Below, piece after piece: positions 36,372 through 45,552 of a DNA stretch of 64,000 bases. Made by a program: the position numbers and the translations under genes. Origin of the DNA: Streptomyces sp. SLBN-118 (GTDB taxonomy: Bacteria; Actinomycetota; Actinomycetes; Streptomycetales; Streptomycetaceae). The stretch spans positions 682,001-746,000 of the forward strand of contig NZ_VFNP01000002.1 of the NCBI RefSeq assembly GCF_006715635.1, given 5' to 3'. The notes beneath the pieces are model-generated. The model made no database searches and was not told where the DNA came from. It saw only the letters and a list, made by a program, of their open reading frames with translations. How positions within the stretch are numbered: the stretch's first letter is position 1; each line of letters begins with the position of its first letter.

Positions 36372-37934
36372 ATGGAAAGACCTACCGGCGAGCCTTCCGG
36401 CTCCCCGCCCACGCACACATCCGCGGTGGGCGAGAAGGGACTCAAGCGCGGCGCCCTGAGCCTCGTGTCCTCCGTGGCCATCGGCCTCGCCTCGACAGCC
36501 CCCGCGTACAGTCTGGCCGCCACGCTGGGATTCATCGTCCTGGCCGTCGGGCTCCAGTCCCCGGTCGTGGTGATCCTGGGATTCGTCCCGATGCTCTTCA
36601 TCGCGTACGCCTACAAGGCGATGAACCACGTGGACGCCGACTGCGGGACCACGTTCACCTGGTCGGCGCGGGCCTTCGGGCCGCACACGGCCTGGCTGGG
36701 CGGCTGGGGCATCATCATCGCCGACATCATCGTGATGGCGAACCTGGCACAGATCGCGGGCCAGTACGGATTCCAGCTGGTCGGAGCCGACGGCGCGGCC
36801 GAGAGCCGCTGGTGGACGATGCTCGCGGGCGTGACCTGGATCGCCGTGATGACGTTCATCTGCTACATCGGCATCGAGATCTCCGCGTTCCTGCAGAAGT
36901 GGCTTCTCAGCATCGAGCTCGTCCTCCTCGCCATCCTCTCCATCACGGCCCTGGTGAAGGTGTACGGCGACAACCCGCACCCGGAGTCGCTGCATGTGGC
37001 CGCCTCGTGGTTCAACCCCTTCGAGATCGATTCGGCCAGCGCCCTGACCCAGGGTGTTTTGCTGGCAGTCTTCATCTACTGGGGCTGGGACACCGCCGTC
37101 TCCGTCAACGAGGAGACCACCGACCGCGAGCGCACCCCTGGCCGGGCCGCCGTCATCTCCACCGTGCTGCTGCTGCTCATCTACCTCCTTGTCACCACGT
37201 CGGCGCAGGCCTTCGCCGGTATCGGCGAGAAGGGCATCGGCCTGGCCAACCCCGACAACTCGGGCGACGTCCTGGGCAGTTTCGGTGACGAAGTGTTCGG
37301 CACGGAGGGATTCGGCGGGTTCCTGTCGAAGCTGCTGGTCCTCATGGTGCTCACATCGGCCGCCGCCTCCACGCAAACGACGATTCTCCCCACCGCCCGC
37401 ACCAGCTTCTCGATGGCGACGCACAAGGCCCTCCCCGAGGTCTTCGCGCGGGTCCACCCGCGCTTCCTGACCCCGACCTGGTCGACGGTCGCCATGGGGC
37501 TGGCATCGATCGCCTTCTACGCCGGGCTGACGGCCATCAGCGGCAATGTCCTGGAGGACTCGATCGCCTCGGTCGGCCTGGGCATCGCGTTCTACTACGG
37601 ACTGACCGGCTTCGCCTGCGTCTGGTACTTCCGCAAGGTCCTCACCCGCAGCGCGGCCGACTTCTGGCTCAAGGGCGTGCTCCCCGGCCTCGGCGCCGTG
37701 ATGCTGCTCTACTTCTTCTGCTACGCGGCCTTCAGCGTCTACGCCGACCCCGAGTACGGCACCACCGTCATCGACCTGCCGTGGATCGGCGACACCGGCG
37801 GGGTCTCCGTCATCGGCATCGGCGCCCTGGTGATGGGCGCCATCCTGATGCTCATTCAGCGGGCGGTGCAGGGCTCCTGGTTCCGCAACCCCGACGTGCC
37901 CGTCAGCCACGCGTCCAAGTACCCGATTCAATAG
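36372..37934 (+). CDS. APC-family amino-acid/polyamine permease
   Basis: A 520-residue transporter with about 12 membrane helices. The first begins VSSVAIGLASTAPAYSLAATLG, the unwound glycine-rich helix of the APC fold. The region INEETTDRERTPGRAAV (read here as VNEETTDRERTPGRAAV) before the mid-protein helix is also typical of actinobacterial APC members. Substrate not predictable. The C-terminus is cytoplasmic. It is followed by a 419-nt gap and then the injection-system operon. Confidence 0.88.
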   Translation: MERPTGEPSGSPPTHTSAVGEKGLKRGALSLVSSVAIGLASTAPAYSLAATLGFIVLAVGLQSPVVVILGFVPMLFIAYAYKAMNHVDADCGTTFTWSARAFGPHTAWLGGWGIIIADIIVMANLAQIAGQYGFQLVGADGAAESRWWTMLAGVTWIAVMTFICYIGIEISAFLQKWLLSIELVLLAILSITALVKVYGDNPHPESLHVAASWFNPFEIDSASALTQGVLLAVFIYWGWDTAVSVNEETTDRERTPGRAAVISTVLLLLIYLLVTTSAQAFAGIGEKGIGLANPDNSGDVLGSFGDEVFGTEGFGGFLSKLLVLMVLTSAAASTQTTILPTARTSFSMATHKALPEVFARVHPRFLTPTWSTVAMGLASIAFYAGLTAISGNVLEDSIASVGLGIAFYYGLTGFACVWYFRKVLTRSAADFWLKGVLPGLGAVMLLYFFCYAAFSVYADPEYGTTVIDLPWIGDTGGVSVIGIGALVMGAILMLIQRAVQGSWFRNPDVPVSHASKYPIQ

Positions 37935-38353
37935 GCCTTATTTGGCCACTAAAGGGACACAAGGCGGCGCGCCGGAGCCAGTTGCATTCGGCTTGATTCC
38001 CACCCTGGATCGAGTTTTCCTGTGAAGTGCTCGTGAATTCCTCTTCATATTCGGCTGTCGATATCGCTGCGACCACGTCAAATCACCCCCACCGGAGCCG
38101 CCGCCCGTGATCGCCGCATGACTGAATCGGTCTCTTGACCCGCCCTCAACGCGCAAACGAGACTTTCCAGAGGCACTCATGCATCAGGAGCCACAAGCAC
38201 AGGCACATGCCGACGGCCCTGCGAGACCGATATCGCACGGGGTGTGTGACGGGGGAATGCAGTGAAAAACGCGCATGTATGCTCGACGTATATGTGCGGC
38301 ACCTTCACCTCCCCTCCTCATCTCCTGTTGCGCGCGAAGGGAATGGAGGGGGA
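37935..38353. other. Long, comparatively AT-rich leader region of the injection-system operon
   Basis: 419 nt with no recognisable gene. It should contain the promoter of the whole operon that follows. A TTGACC at 38135-38140 has only a poor -10 partner 17 nt on, and TATATG at 38289 lacks a good -35, so I cannot place the promoter. The sheath gene's ribosome site (GGAGGGGGA) is at its end. Confidence 0.55.
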
Positions 38354-40204
38354 ATGCCGACGCACATGGGCTATCCCGGCGTATACATCGAAGAACTTCC
38401 CAGCAGCATCCGTACCATCGCCTCCGTCACCACCTCGGTGACCGCGTTCGTGGGGCACACCCGCCGGGGTCCGCTCAATCAACCCGTGCGGATCACCAGC
38501 TTCGCCGACTTCGAGCGCCGCTTCGGTGGCCTCACCTCGCAGAGCGCTGTCAGCTACGCCGTGCACCAGTTCTTCGGGAACGGCGGCACGGTCGCGGTGA
38601 TCGTCCGCGTGGCCAAGGCCGGCACCGGCGAGGAAGCCTGCGTCACGCTCAACTCCACCGAGGGGCACAGTGAGTGCCCCGTGCTCGAGGTGCACGCCAA
38701 GGAGCCCGGCGTCTGGGGCTCGGGCCTGCGGGTTGCCGTCGACCACGACACCCCGACCCCGGACAAGACCTTCAATCTGCACATCCTCGACGCGCGTGGC
38801 GGTGCCCGCGAGTCCTTCACCGGACTGTCGATGCAGGCCGGTCACGGCCGCTTCGTGGAGACGGTCGTGGGCGCCGGGTCCTCGCTGGTCCGGGTGAAGG
38901 CACTGGATGAGGACCGGCCCGACCCCTCCGGCACGGTCTCCAAGCCGTTCGCGGCCGAACTGCCCGACCTGAACGTCGAGTTGAAGGTCAAGATCGGCGA
39001 TGTGGAGCGCGAGTTCACGCTCTACGAGCCCGACCACGACGGCGAGCCCCCGGCCGGTGTCACCGAGCTCGCCCTGCTCCTCGAGCGCAAGCTGCGCGCC
39101 CTGCCCGACGCCCCCGGCCGGCACACCTTCGCCGGAGCCGAGGTCACCGCCTTCGGCCGGCGTCTCCAGGTCGTCGCCGGGTCCGTCGACCCGGACGATG
39201 TGGTGCGCTTCGTCGGCGAGTGCGCCAACGACCTCGGTCTCGAAGCCTCGGTCAACCCACCGGTCTTCCCGCTCGATGGCGGCAAGGACGGAGACGCGCC
39301 CGGGCCCCGCGACCTCATCGGCAGCGAAGCCCGCAAGACCGGCGTACAGGCGCTGCGCGACGTGGACGACGTCAACCTCCTGGCTCTGCCGGAGCTTTCG
39401 GCGTACGAGTCCACCGACGACATGGTCACCGTGCTCTCCGCGGCCGAGCAGCTGTGCCGGGAGCGGCGGATCTTCCTGCTCGTCGACTCGCCGTCCACCT
39501 GGGGCAGCGTGGACGGCGCACGGGCCGGAATCAGCGCGTTCGACCCCGTACGCAGCAACCACGCCGGGCTGTACTTCCCGCATCTGCAGCTCAACGACCC
39601 GCTGACCGGGCGGCTGCGGTCCTTCCCGCCCTCGGGTGCCATCGCCGGTGTCATCGCCAGGACCGACGGCGAGCGCGGGGTGTGGAAGGCACCGGCCGGG
39701 ACCGAGGCGCGGCTCGCCGGTGTGCGGTCCCTGTCGGTCAAGCTCACCGACCGGGAGAACGGGCTGCTCAATCCGCTGGGCATCAACTGCCTGCGCACCT
39801 TCCCCGTGGTGGGCCCGCTGGTGTGGGGCGCGCGCACGCTGGAGGGCGCCGACGCGCTCGACAGCGAGTGGAAGTACGTGCCGGTGCGCCGGCTCGCGCT
39901 GCATGTCGAGGAGAGCCTCCACCGCGGTCTGCAGTGGGTGGTCTTCGAGCCGAACAACGAGCAGCTGTGGCAGCAGATCCGGCTCAAGGCCTCCGCGTAT
40001 CTCAACGACCTCTTCCGGCAGGGGGCGTTCAAGGGCGGCACGCCGCGCGAGGCGTACTTCGTCAAGTGCGACAAGGACACCACCACCGACGCCGACATCG
40101 ACGCCGGAGTGGTCAATGTCGTGATCGGCATCGCGCCGGTCAAGCCCGCGGAGTTCGTGATCGTCAAGATCCAGCAGATGGCCGGGCAGTTCGACCTCTC
40201 GTAA
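38354..40204 (+). CDS. Contractile injection system sheath protein
   Basis: A 616-residue tail-sheath protein. MPTHMGYPGVYIEEL, then VTAFVGHTRRGPLNQPVRI and FFGNGGTVAVIVRV, is the conserved sheath N-terminus. The C-terminal part (NCLRTFPVVGPLVWGARTL, VRRLALHVEESLHRGLQWVVFEPN, VVNVVIGIAPVKPAEFVIVKIQQ) forms the inner polymerisation domain. Sheath subunits surround the tube and contract to drive it. Only one sheath gene is seen, unlike the three of the antifeeding prophage. ATG 38354 has GGAGGGGG upstream. Confidence 0.95.
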   Translation: MPTHMGYPGVYIEELPSSIRTIASVTTSVTAFVGHTRRGPLNQPVRITSFADFERRFGGLTSQSAVSYAVHQFFGNGGTVAVIVRVAKAGTGEEACVTLNSTEGHSECPVLEVHAKEPGVWGSGLRVAVDHDTPTPDKTFNLHILDARGGARESFTGLSMQAGHGRFVETVVGAGSSLVRVKALDEDRPDPSGTVSKPFAAELPDLNVELKVKIGDVEREFTLYEPDHDGEPPAGVTELALLLERKLRALPDAPGRHTFAGAEVTAFGRRLQVVAGSVDPDDVVRFVGECANDLGLEASVNPPVFPLDGGKDGDAPGPRDLIGSEARKTGVQALRDVDDVNLLALPELSAYESTDDMVTVLSAAEQLCRERRIFLLVDSPSTWGSVDGARAGISAFDPVRSNHAGLYFPHLQLNDPLTGRLRSFPPSGAIAGVIARTDGERGVWKAPAGTEARLAGVRSLSVKLTDRENGLLNPLGINCLRTFPVVGPLVWGARTLEGADALDSEWKYVPVRRLALHVEESLHRGLQWVVFEPNNEQLWQQIRLKASAYLNDLFRQGAFKGGTPREAYFVKCDKDTTTDADIDAGVVNVVIGIAPVKPAEFVIVKIQQMAGQFDLS

Positions 40205-40233
40205 CCCAAGGAAACGGAACACGAAGGAAACCG

Positions 40234-40758
40234 ATGGCTGAGTTCCAGATCAACGCCCATCGCTTCGACCCCTACAAGAATTTCAAGTTCCTGGTCCTTT
40301 GGGACGGTCGAACGGTCGCGGGCATCAGCAAGATCAGTCCCCTCAAGCGCACCACCGAGGTGGTCAAGCACCGCCACGGCGGTGACCCGAGCTCGCCGCG
40401 CAAGTCGCCCGGCCGCTCCGAGTTCGAGGGCGTCACGCTCGAGCGGGGGGTCACCCACGACCCGGAGTTCGACCGCTGGGCCAACAAGGTCTGGCAGGTC
40501 GGCGCCGGGCTCGGCTCCGAGGTCTCGCTGCGCGACTTCCGCAAGGACATCATCATCCAGGTCCTCAACGAGGCCGGGCAGGTGGCCGTCTCGCACAAGC
40601 TCTATCGGGCCTGGGTCAGTGAGTACCAGGTGCTCGGCGAGCTGGACGCCAACGCCAACGCCGTCGCCATCCAGAGCGTCAAGCTCGAGTGTGAGGGCTG
40701 GGAGCGGGACTACGAGGTGGAGGAGCCGGTCGAGCCTTCGTTCACCCATCCCGCCTGA
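40234..40758 (+). CDS. Contractile injection system inner tube protein
   Basis: A 174-residue T4 gp19-like tube protein: FRFDPYKNFKFLVLWDGR-type start (here HRFDPYKNFKFLVLWDGR), HRHGGDPSSPRKSPG, VTLERGVTHDPEFDRWAN and SVKLECEGWERDYEV. Hexameric rings stack into the tube whose lumen carries effectors. GAAGGAAA precedes the ATG. Only one tube gene is present in the window. Confidence 0.95.
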   Translation: MAEFQINAHRFDPYKNFKFLVLWDGRTVAGISKISPLKRTTEVVKHRHGGDPSSPRKSPGRSEFEGVTLERGVTHDPEFDRWANKVWQVGAGLGSEVSLRDFRKDIIIQVLNEAGQVAVSHKLYRAWVSEYQVLGELDANANAVAIQSVKLECEGWERDYEVEEPVEPSFTHPA

Positions 40759-40787
40759 ACGACGTCTGTGCACCGGAGGACTGAGGG

Positions 40788-41534
40788 ATGACGCCGACGG
40801 GGCCGGCCGAGCTGCTCGCCACCTGGGAGGCCGGGCTCGCGCAGCACGACTCGGGAAGGTCACTGCTGCTGCACCGGGCGGCCCGCCCGGGGACCGGCAC
40901 CGAAGTGTTGCTGTCGATGCCGGTCGGCGAGCGGGAGGCGGATCTGTTCGCGCTGCGCCGGGCGTTGTTCGGGGAGCGCATGCAGGTGCGGGTCGAGTGT
41001 GCGGCCTGCGGCGAGGCCATGGAGTTCGACCTCGACGCGACCCTGTTCGGCGCCCGGACCAGGACACCGGACGGGCCGCTGCGGGTGGAGGACGGCGAGT
41101 GGGCGATCGAGTTCCGGCTGCCCACCGTCGCCGACCTCGCGGCGGCCGGCACAGCGCCGGATCAGGACGGTGCCCGTCGGCTGCTCATGGCACGCTGCAC
41201 GGTTTCCGCCGTACGGGGCGGGGATGCGGTTGCGCCCGACCGGCTGGCCGCACTGCTGCCCGAGCGGGTGCAGCGACGCCTGGCGGAGCTGGCCGAGCAA
41301 GCCGACCCGCAGGCCGACGTGACGCTGAACGTCGCCTGCCCCGAGTGCGGTGAGGCCACACCTGCCGAGCTGGACATCACCTCCTATCTGTGGACCGAAC
41401 TGGACACCTGGGCACGGGACTTGATGCTCGACGTCCATTTGCTCGCCACCGCCTACGGCTGGAGCGAGCCGGAGATTCTGGCGCTCAGCCCGCTGCGGCG
41501 TCGTTACTACCTGGAGCTGTGCGCAGATGCCTGA
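40788..41534 (+). CDS. T4-type baseplate protein with zinc-ribbon motifs
   Basis: A 248-residue protein of the T4 baseplate/tail-assembly family (PF12322 type) found in most eCIS loci. Two CxxC pairs are visible, VECAACGEAM (~70) and VACPECGEAT (~185), which could hold zinc. The C-terminal half (LATAYGWSEPEILALSPLRRRYYLEL) is the best conserved part. It probably helps tube or baseplate assembly. GGAGG precedes the ATG; it overlaps the next gene by 8 nt. Confidence 0.78.
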   Translation: MTPTGPAELLATWEAGLAQHDSGRSLLLHRAARPGTGTEVLLSMPVGEREADLFALRRALFGERMQVRVECAACGEAMEFDLDATLFGARTRTPDGPLRVEDGEWAIEFRLPTVADLAAAGTAPDQDGARRLLMARCTVSAVRGGDAVAPDRLAALLPERVQRRLAELAEQADPQADVTLNVACPECGEATPAELDITSYLWTELDTWARDLMLDVHLLATAYGWSEPEILALSPLRRRYYLELCADA

Positions 41535-42246
41535 CTACTTCGACCGGCTGCTCGCCCGGTACACACCGGTGCCCGCCGGCGGTGGGGCGCCACGGGTCCG
41601 GCCGCGGCTGCCCGGCCCGTTCGAACGGGTCGAGGCGCTGCGGAGCGGGCCACCGGACCCCGGCCAGCCGGCGGCGCTGATCCCGTCGGCGCCCCATCCT
41701 GCCTTCGGACCGGCTGAGTTGGTACGGCACGAGCGCGAGATTCGGACGGATCGCGAGACCGTCGTACGGACCGAGACCGCGGCCGTGCCGGGCGAGAGCG
41801 AGCGGCGGGCCGAGCAGGCCGTGCAGGCGCCGGGGCCGCTGCTGCGGCCTGCCGCGCCCGCGCCTGTGGCGCCGCGCCCGGCCACCGCGGATGTTCCGCG
41901 TGCGGGACGGCGCGGGGCGGCTTCACCCGTGGCCGACACGCCACGGACACCGACCGCTTCCGTGCCGCGGGCCACGGAAGCAGCCCCCCGGGCCGACGGT
42001 GCACCGGCCCGTCCGCGCGGCGCCGATACGGCCACGGCCCGTGGTGCGGCGCTCGCCGGAGTGGGGCGGCGCGCGCCGCGGCCCGCCGAACGCGTCGTCC
42101 ACGTACAGATCGGCCGGCTGGAGGTGAGCGCGTCCCCGCCGCCCGGCGCGAGCCGCCCCTCCGGCGGCCGCCCCGAGCACACCGGACGGCGCGCGCCCGC
42201 GCTGACGCTGGACGACTATCTGTCACGCGGCGAGAAGAGGGACTGA
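41527..42246 (+). CDS. Low-complexity eCIS-associated protein
   Basis: A 239-residue protein. A short N-terminal helix (MPDYFDRLLARYTP) is followed by a long Ala/Pro/Arg-rich, probably disordered middle, then a conserved-looking tail RVVHVQIGRLEVSAS and LTLDDYLSRGEKRD. Proteins of this shape sit at this place in actinobacterial eCIS operons; function unknown. It overlaps the preceding gene by 8 nt and lies 4 nt before the cap gene. Confidence 0.7.
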   Translation: MPDYFDRLLARYTPVPAGGGAPRVRPRLPGPFERVEALRSGPPDPGQPAALIPSAPHPAFGPAELVRHEREIRTDRETVVRTETAAVPGESERRAEQAVQAPGPLLRPAAPAPVAPRPATADVPRAGRRGAASPVADTPRTPTASVPRATEAAPRADGAPARPRGADTATARGAALAGVGRRAPRPAERVVHVQIGRLEVSASPPPGASRPSGGRPEHTGRRAPALTLDDYLSRGEKRD

Positions 42247-42250
42247 GGTC

Positions 42251-43105
42251 ATGAGCAACGCACTCGCCATCGCGACGGTCACCCAGGCACTGGCCCTGCT
42301 GATCGAGAGCAATCTGAGCCCCGAGATGGACATCGCGGTCAAGGTCGAGACCCGTAAACCGCCGGCCGAGCCGCCGACCGAGCCGACCATCAACGTCTTC
42401 CTGTACCAGGTCACACCGAACGCCTCGATGCGCCACACCGACCTGCCGACGCGCGCCTCGGACGGCACGCTTCTCAAGCGGCCCGCCGCCGCGCTGGATC
42501 TGCACTTTCTGATCAGTGCGTACGGGGAGGAGGCGGAGCTGGTCGGGCAGCGGCTGATCGGCTGCGTGGTGCGGACGCTGCATGAAATCCCGGTGCTGCC
42601 GCAGGAGTTGATCGACTTGGCGGCGGATCGGCCGTATCTGGCGGGCAGCGATCTGGCCGAGTCGCCGCAGAGGGTGCGGTTCACGCCCACGGTGATGGAC
42701 ATCGACGAGACGTCGAAGCTGTGGGGGATGCTCCACCAGACCCCGTACACGCTGTCGGTGGCCTACCAGGCTTCTCTGGTCCTGATCGAGGGCCGCGAGA
42801 GGCCGGTCCCGGCGAAGCCGGTTGAGCGGCGGACGGTCAAGGTGCTGCCCTTCGGGGCGCCGGGCGCGCCGGTGCCGCCGGGGCTGCCGGAGGCGGCGGG
42901 CGAGGTGGGCGTTCCCGAGCCGTCGCCGGACCCGCATCCGGAGCATGCGCCGGGTCCTGACACGGATCCCAAGGCGGCGGTGCCGGTGAGGAAGCGGACC
43001 GCGGCGAAGACGACGAAGGCTGCCGCGAGGCCCGTCGCGAAACGGACCGCGCCCGCTCGTGCCCGTAAAGGCAATGAAGCGGGCACGGACGGCAGGGAGA
43101 GCTGA
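42251..43105 (+). CDS. DUF4255 (Pvc16-type) tube/sheath terminator protein
   Basis: A 284-residue protein. The first ~185 residues are the DUF4255 domain: ALAIATVTQALALLIESNL, INVFLYQVTPNASMRHTDLP, ALDLHFLISAYGEE and YTLSVAYQASLVLIEG. In AFP/PVC particles this family caps the distal end of the tube. The C-terminal ~95 residues are Pro/Ala/Lys-rich and probably flexible. GAGGTC precedes the ATG. Confidence 0.88.
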   Translation: MSNALAIATVTQALALLIESNLSPEMDIAVKVETRKPPAEPPTEPTINVFLYQVTPNASMRHTDLPTRASDGTLLKRPAAALDLHFLISAYGEEAELVGQRLIGCVVRTLHEIPVLPQELIDLAADRPYLAGSDLAESPQRVRFTPTVMDIDETSKLWGMLHQTPYTLSVAYQASLVLIEGRERPVPAKPVERRTVKVLPFGAPGAPVPPGLPEAAGEVGVPEPSPDPHPEHAPGPDTDPKAAVPVRKRTAAKTTKAAARPVAKRTAPARARKGNEAGTDGRES

Positions 43106-43111
43106 GGCACG

Positions 43112-45265
43112 GTGCGCGACACGGGGGCGGGTGAGGACATGGGCACGATCGACGGGACGGCTGGGTCCACCACGGCGGACGGCCGTGCGCTGTTCGCGGC
43201 GGTACGGTCCGTGCTCACCCGTATCGACGCCCATGCCGCCCGGGCAACGGGACGGACCGGCGGCGGACAGGCCGCCGCAGCCAACGGCCCCGCAGGCGCC
43301 GACGTTCCGGGCACCGGTGACCACCGCGCACCCGCGGCGGATGAGCCCGGACGGCGGGGCAGCGACCCGGGCGCCGCAGCTCGTGTGCCGCGGAGCGAAC
43401 TCGCAGCCGGAGGCACCAGTCCCACCGCCGCAGCCGGAGGCGAACCGGCCGCCCCCCGCGTGGCCGGGCCCGCCACGCTCGACTCGCTCGTCGCCTGTTT
43501 CGGGCTCAGCCCCTTCGAGCGCGATGTCGTGCTGCTTGCCGCCGCCGCGGAGCTCGACCCCACGACCGGTGGCAGGTGTGCCGCCGCCAGTTCGGACCCC
43601 GAGCGCCCCCACCCCACCTTTTCGCTCGCCCTCGCAGCGCTCGACGGCGCCCACTGGAGCGCCCTCACCCCCGTCGCCCCGCTGCGCCGCTGGCGGCTCG
43701 TCGAGCTGGACGACGAGACCCGGCTGACCACCTCCCGGCTGCGGCTCGACGAGCGCATCCTGCACTTCCTCGTCGGCTCGCCCTATCTGGACTCCCGGCT
43801 GCACGGACTGCTGCGGCGTGCGCCCGTACCGGATTCCCTGCCCGCCTCGTACGATCTGGCGGCGAGTCAGGTCGCCGCGGGCTGGGCGGGAGCGGGACCG
43901 CATGCGCCGCTGCGGGTCGAACTGGTCGGCGGCGATCTGCGGACCCGTGCCGACATCGCCGCGGCGGCGGCCCGCCGTTCGGGGCTCGGGCTGTACGGCA
44001 TGGCCGCCGACGACATACCCACCGATCCGGCCGAGCGCGACCGGCTCGCGCGGCTGTGGCAGCGCGAGGCGATCATGCTGCCCGCCGCCCTGCTCGTCGA
44101 GGTCGGTGAGCTCGACCGCGACCAGGCCGCGGCGACGGACGCGTTCATCGAGAGCGCGGCTGTTCCGCTCGTCGTCTCCAGCCCCGATCCCCGGCAGACC
44201 GCGAGGCCGCGTGGTGAGCGCGTGACCGTGCCCCCGCTGGACACCGAGGAGCAACTGGGCGTGTGGGCCGACGCGTTCGCCGATGTGCCGGAGGTGAGCG
44301 AGGAGGATCTGCGGGACCTCGTCGAGCAGTTCTCGCTGCCGCCGCACCTGATCCGGTCCGCCGGCGCGGCCGTCGTACGGGATCTGCCCGGCGCCGACGA
44401 GCTGGACGCCACGGCTCTGGCCTGGCGGGCCGGGCTCACCGAGGCCCGGATGGGCATGGACGAGCTGGGCCGGCGGATCGAGCCGCAGGCCGCATGGGGC
44501 GATCTGGTGCTGGCCGAGCGGCAGTTGCGGATTCTGCGCGAGATCGTCGCGCATGTGCGTCAGCGCTCGACCGTGTACCAGGAGTGGGGTTTCGCCGAGA
44601 CGCTGCGCCGCGGACTGGGCGTCACCGCGCTCTTCGCGGGCGGTTCGGGCACCGGAAAGACCCTGGCCGCCGAGGTCATGGCCAAGGAGCTGGGCCTGGA
44701 CCTGTTCATCATCGACCTCTCGCAGGTCGTCAGCAAATACATCGGCGAGACGGAGAAGAACCTCCGCAGAGTCTTCGACGCGGCCGAACGCGGTGGCGCG
44801 CTGCTGCTGTTCGACGAGGCCGACGCCCTCTTCGGCAAGCGCAGCGAGGTCAAGGACAGCCATGACCGGTACGCCAACCTCGAAGTCAGCTATCTGCTGA
44901 TGCGGATGGAGGCGTACCGGGGACTCGCGATCCTGACCACGAACATGAAGCAGGCCCTGGACACGGCGTTCATGCGCCGAATCCGCTTCGTCGTCGACTT
45001 CCCCTTCCCCGGTGAGAGCGAGCGCGCAGAGATCTGGCGGCGGGTTCTGCCGGCGCGGGCCCCGATGAAGGGCATCGATCCCGGGCAGCTCGCCCGGCTG
45101 ACCGTTGCGGGCGGCTCGATCCGCAATATCGCGCTGTCGGGCGCTTTCCTCGCGGCGGAGGAGGGTGACCGGCTCCAGATGCGTCACATGCTGGAGGCGG
45201 CGCGTACCGAATACCTCAAGCTGGACCGCTCCTTGACACCCTCGGAGGTCCACGGATGGGTCTGA
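43112..45265 (+). CDS. AAA+ ATPase of the eCIS (Afp15-like)
   Basis: A 717-residue ATPase from GTG 43112 (GAGG just upstream; ATG 43139 is an alternative). After a variable ~120-residue N-terminus comes a conserved winged/helical region (LDSLVACFGLSPFERDVVLLAAAAE). The AAA+ core has Walker A GGSGTGKT at 510-517, Walker B LLLFDEADALFG with D568-E569, sensor/arginine region MRRIRFVVDFPFP and a C-terminal lid. The AFP/PVC homologue is needed for particle assembly. Overlaps the next gene by 10 nt. Confidence 0.92.
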   Translation: MRDTGAGEDMGTIDGTAGSTTADGRALFAAVRSVLTRIDAHAARATGRTGGGQAAAANGPAGADVPGTGDHRAPAADEPGRRGSDPGAAARVPRSELAAGGTSPTAAAGGEPAAPRVAGPATLDSLVACFGLSPFERDVVLLAAAAELDPTTGGRCAAASSDPERPHPTFSLALAALDGAHWSALTPVAPLRRWRLVELDDETRLTTSRLRLDERILHFLVGSPYLDSRLHGLLRRAPVPDSLPASYDLAASQVAAGWAGAGPHAPLRVELVGGDLRTRADIAAAAARRSGLGLYGMAADDIPTDPAERDRLARLWQREAIMLPAALLVEVGELDRDQAAATDAFIESAAVPLVVSSPDPRQTARPRGERVTVPPLDTEEQLGVWADAFADVPEVSEEDLRDLVEQFSLPPHLIRSAGAAVVRDLPGADELDATALAWRAGLTEARMGMDELGRRIEPQAAWGDLVLAERQLRILREIVAHVRQRSTVYQEWGFAETLRRGLGVTALFAGGSGTGKTLAAEVMAKELGLDLFIIDLSQVVSKYIGETEKNLRRVFDAAERGGALLLFDEADALFGKRSEVKDSHDRYANLEVSYLLMRMEAYRGLAILTTNMKQALDTAFMRRIRFVVDFPFPGESERAEIWRRVLPARAPMKGIDPGQLARLTVAGGSIRNIALSGAFLAAEEGDRLQMRHMLEAARTEYLKLDRSLTPSEVHGWV

Positions 45266-45552
45266 ACGAGGCGCCGCGCCGTGCGGAGCGCGCGATCCGC
45301 GTGGACATCGGCGAGCTGGTGCTCGACGGATTCGAGCGGCTGGACCCCGACCGGGTGTCGTCCGCCTTCCAGGCGGAGCTGGCCCGGCTCGTACGGGAGC
45401 GGGGCGTGCCGCTGGCCGCCGACGGGGGCCGGGCCCTCGACGCCCTGTCCGGGCTGCCGCCACTGCCCGCGACCACTTCGCCGGCGCGGCTGGGCGAGGC
45501 GCTGGCGCGTGCCGTGCATGCGGGACTCTCGGGGCGGGGTGAGCCGCGATGA
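45256..45552 (+). CDS. Small eCIS-associated hypothetical protein
   Basis: A 98-residue protein: RAIRVDIGELVLDGFERLDPDRVSSAFQAEL region followed by a Leu/Ala-rich C-terminus. Small proteins with the IRIDIGELVLDGF-type start are common immediately before DUF4157 genes in eCIS operons, but no function is known; an assembly or loading helper is a guess. GGAGG precedes the ATG. It overlaps both neighbours (10 nt upstream, 4 nt downstream), so it is translationally coupled to the giant gene. Confidence 0.78.
   Translation: MGLNEAPRRAERAIRVDIGELVLDGFERLDPDRVSSAFQAELARLVRERGVPLAADGGRALDALSGLPPLPATTSPARLGEALARAVHAGLSGRGEPR

Noticed and set aside
38135..38163. TTGACC as the -35 of the injection-system operon
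   Set aside because: No acceptable -10 at 16-18 nt; I did not call a promoter.
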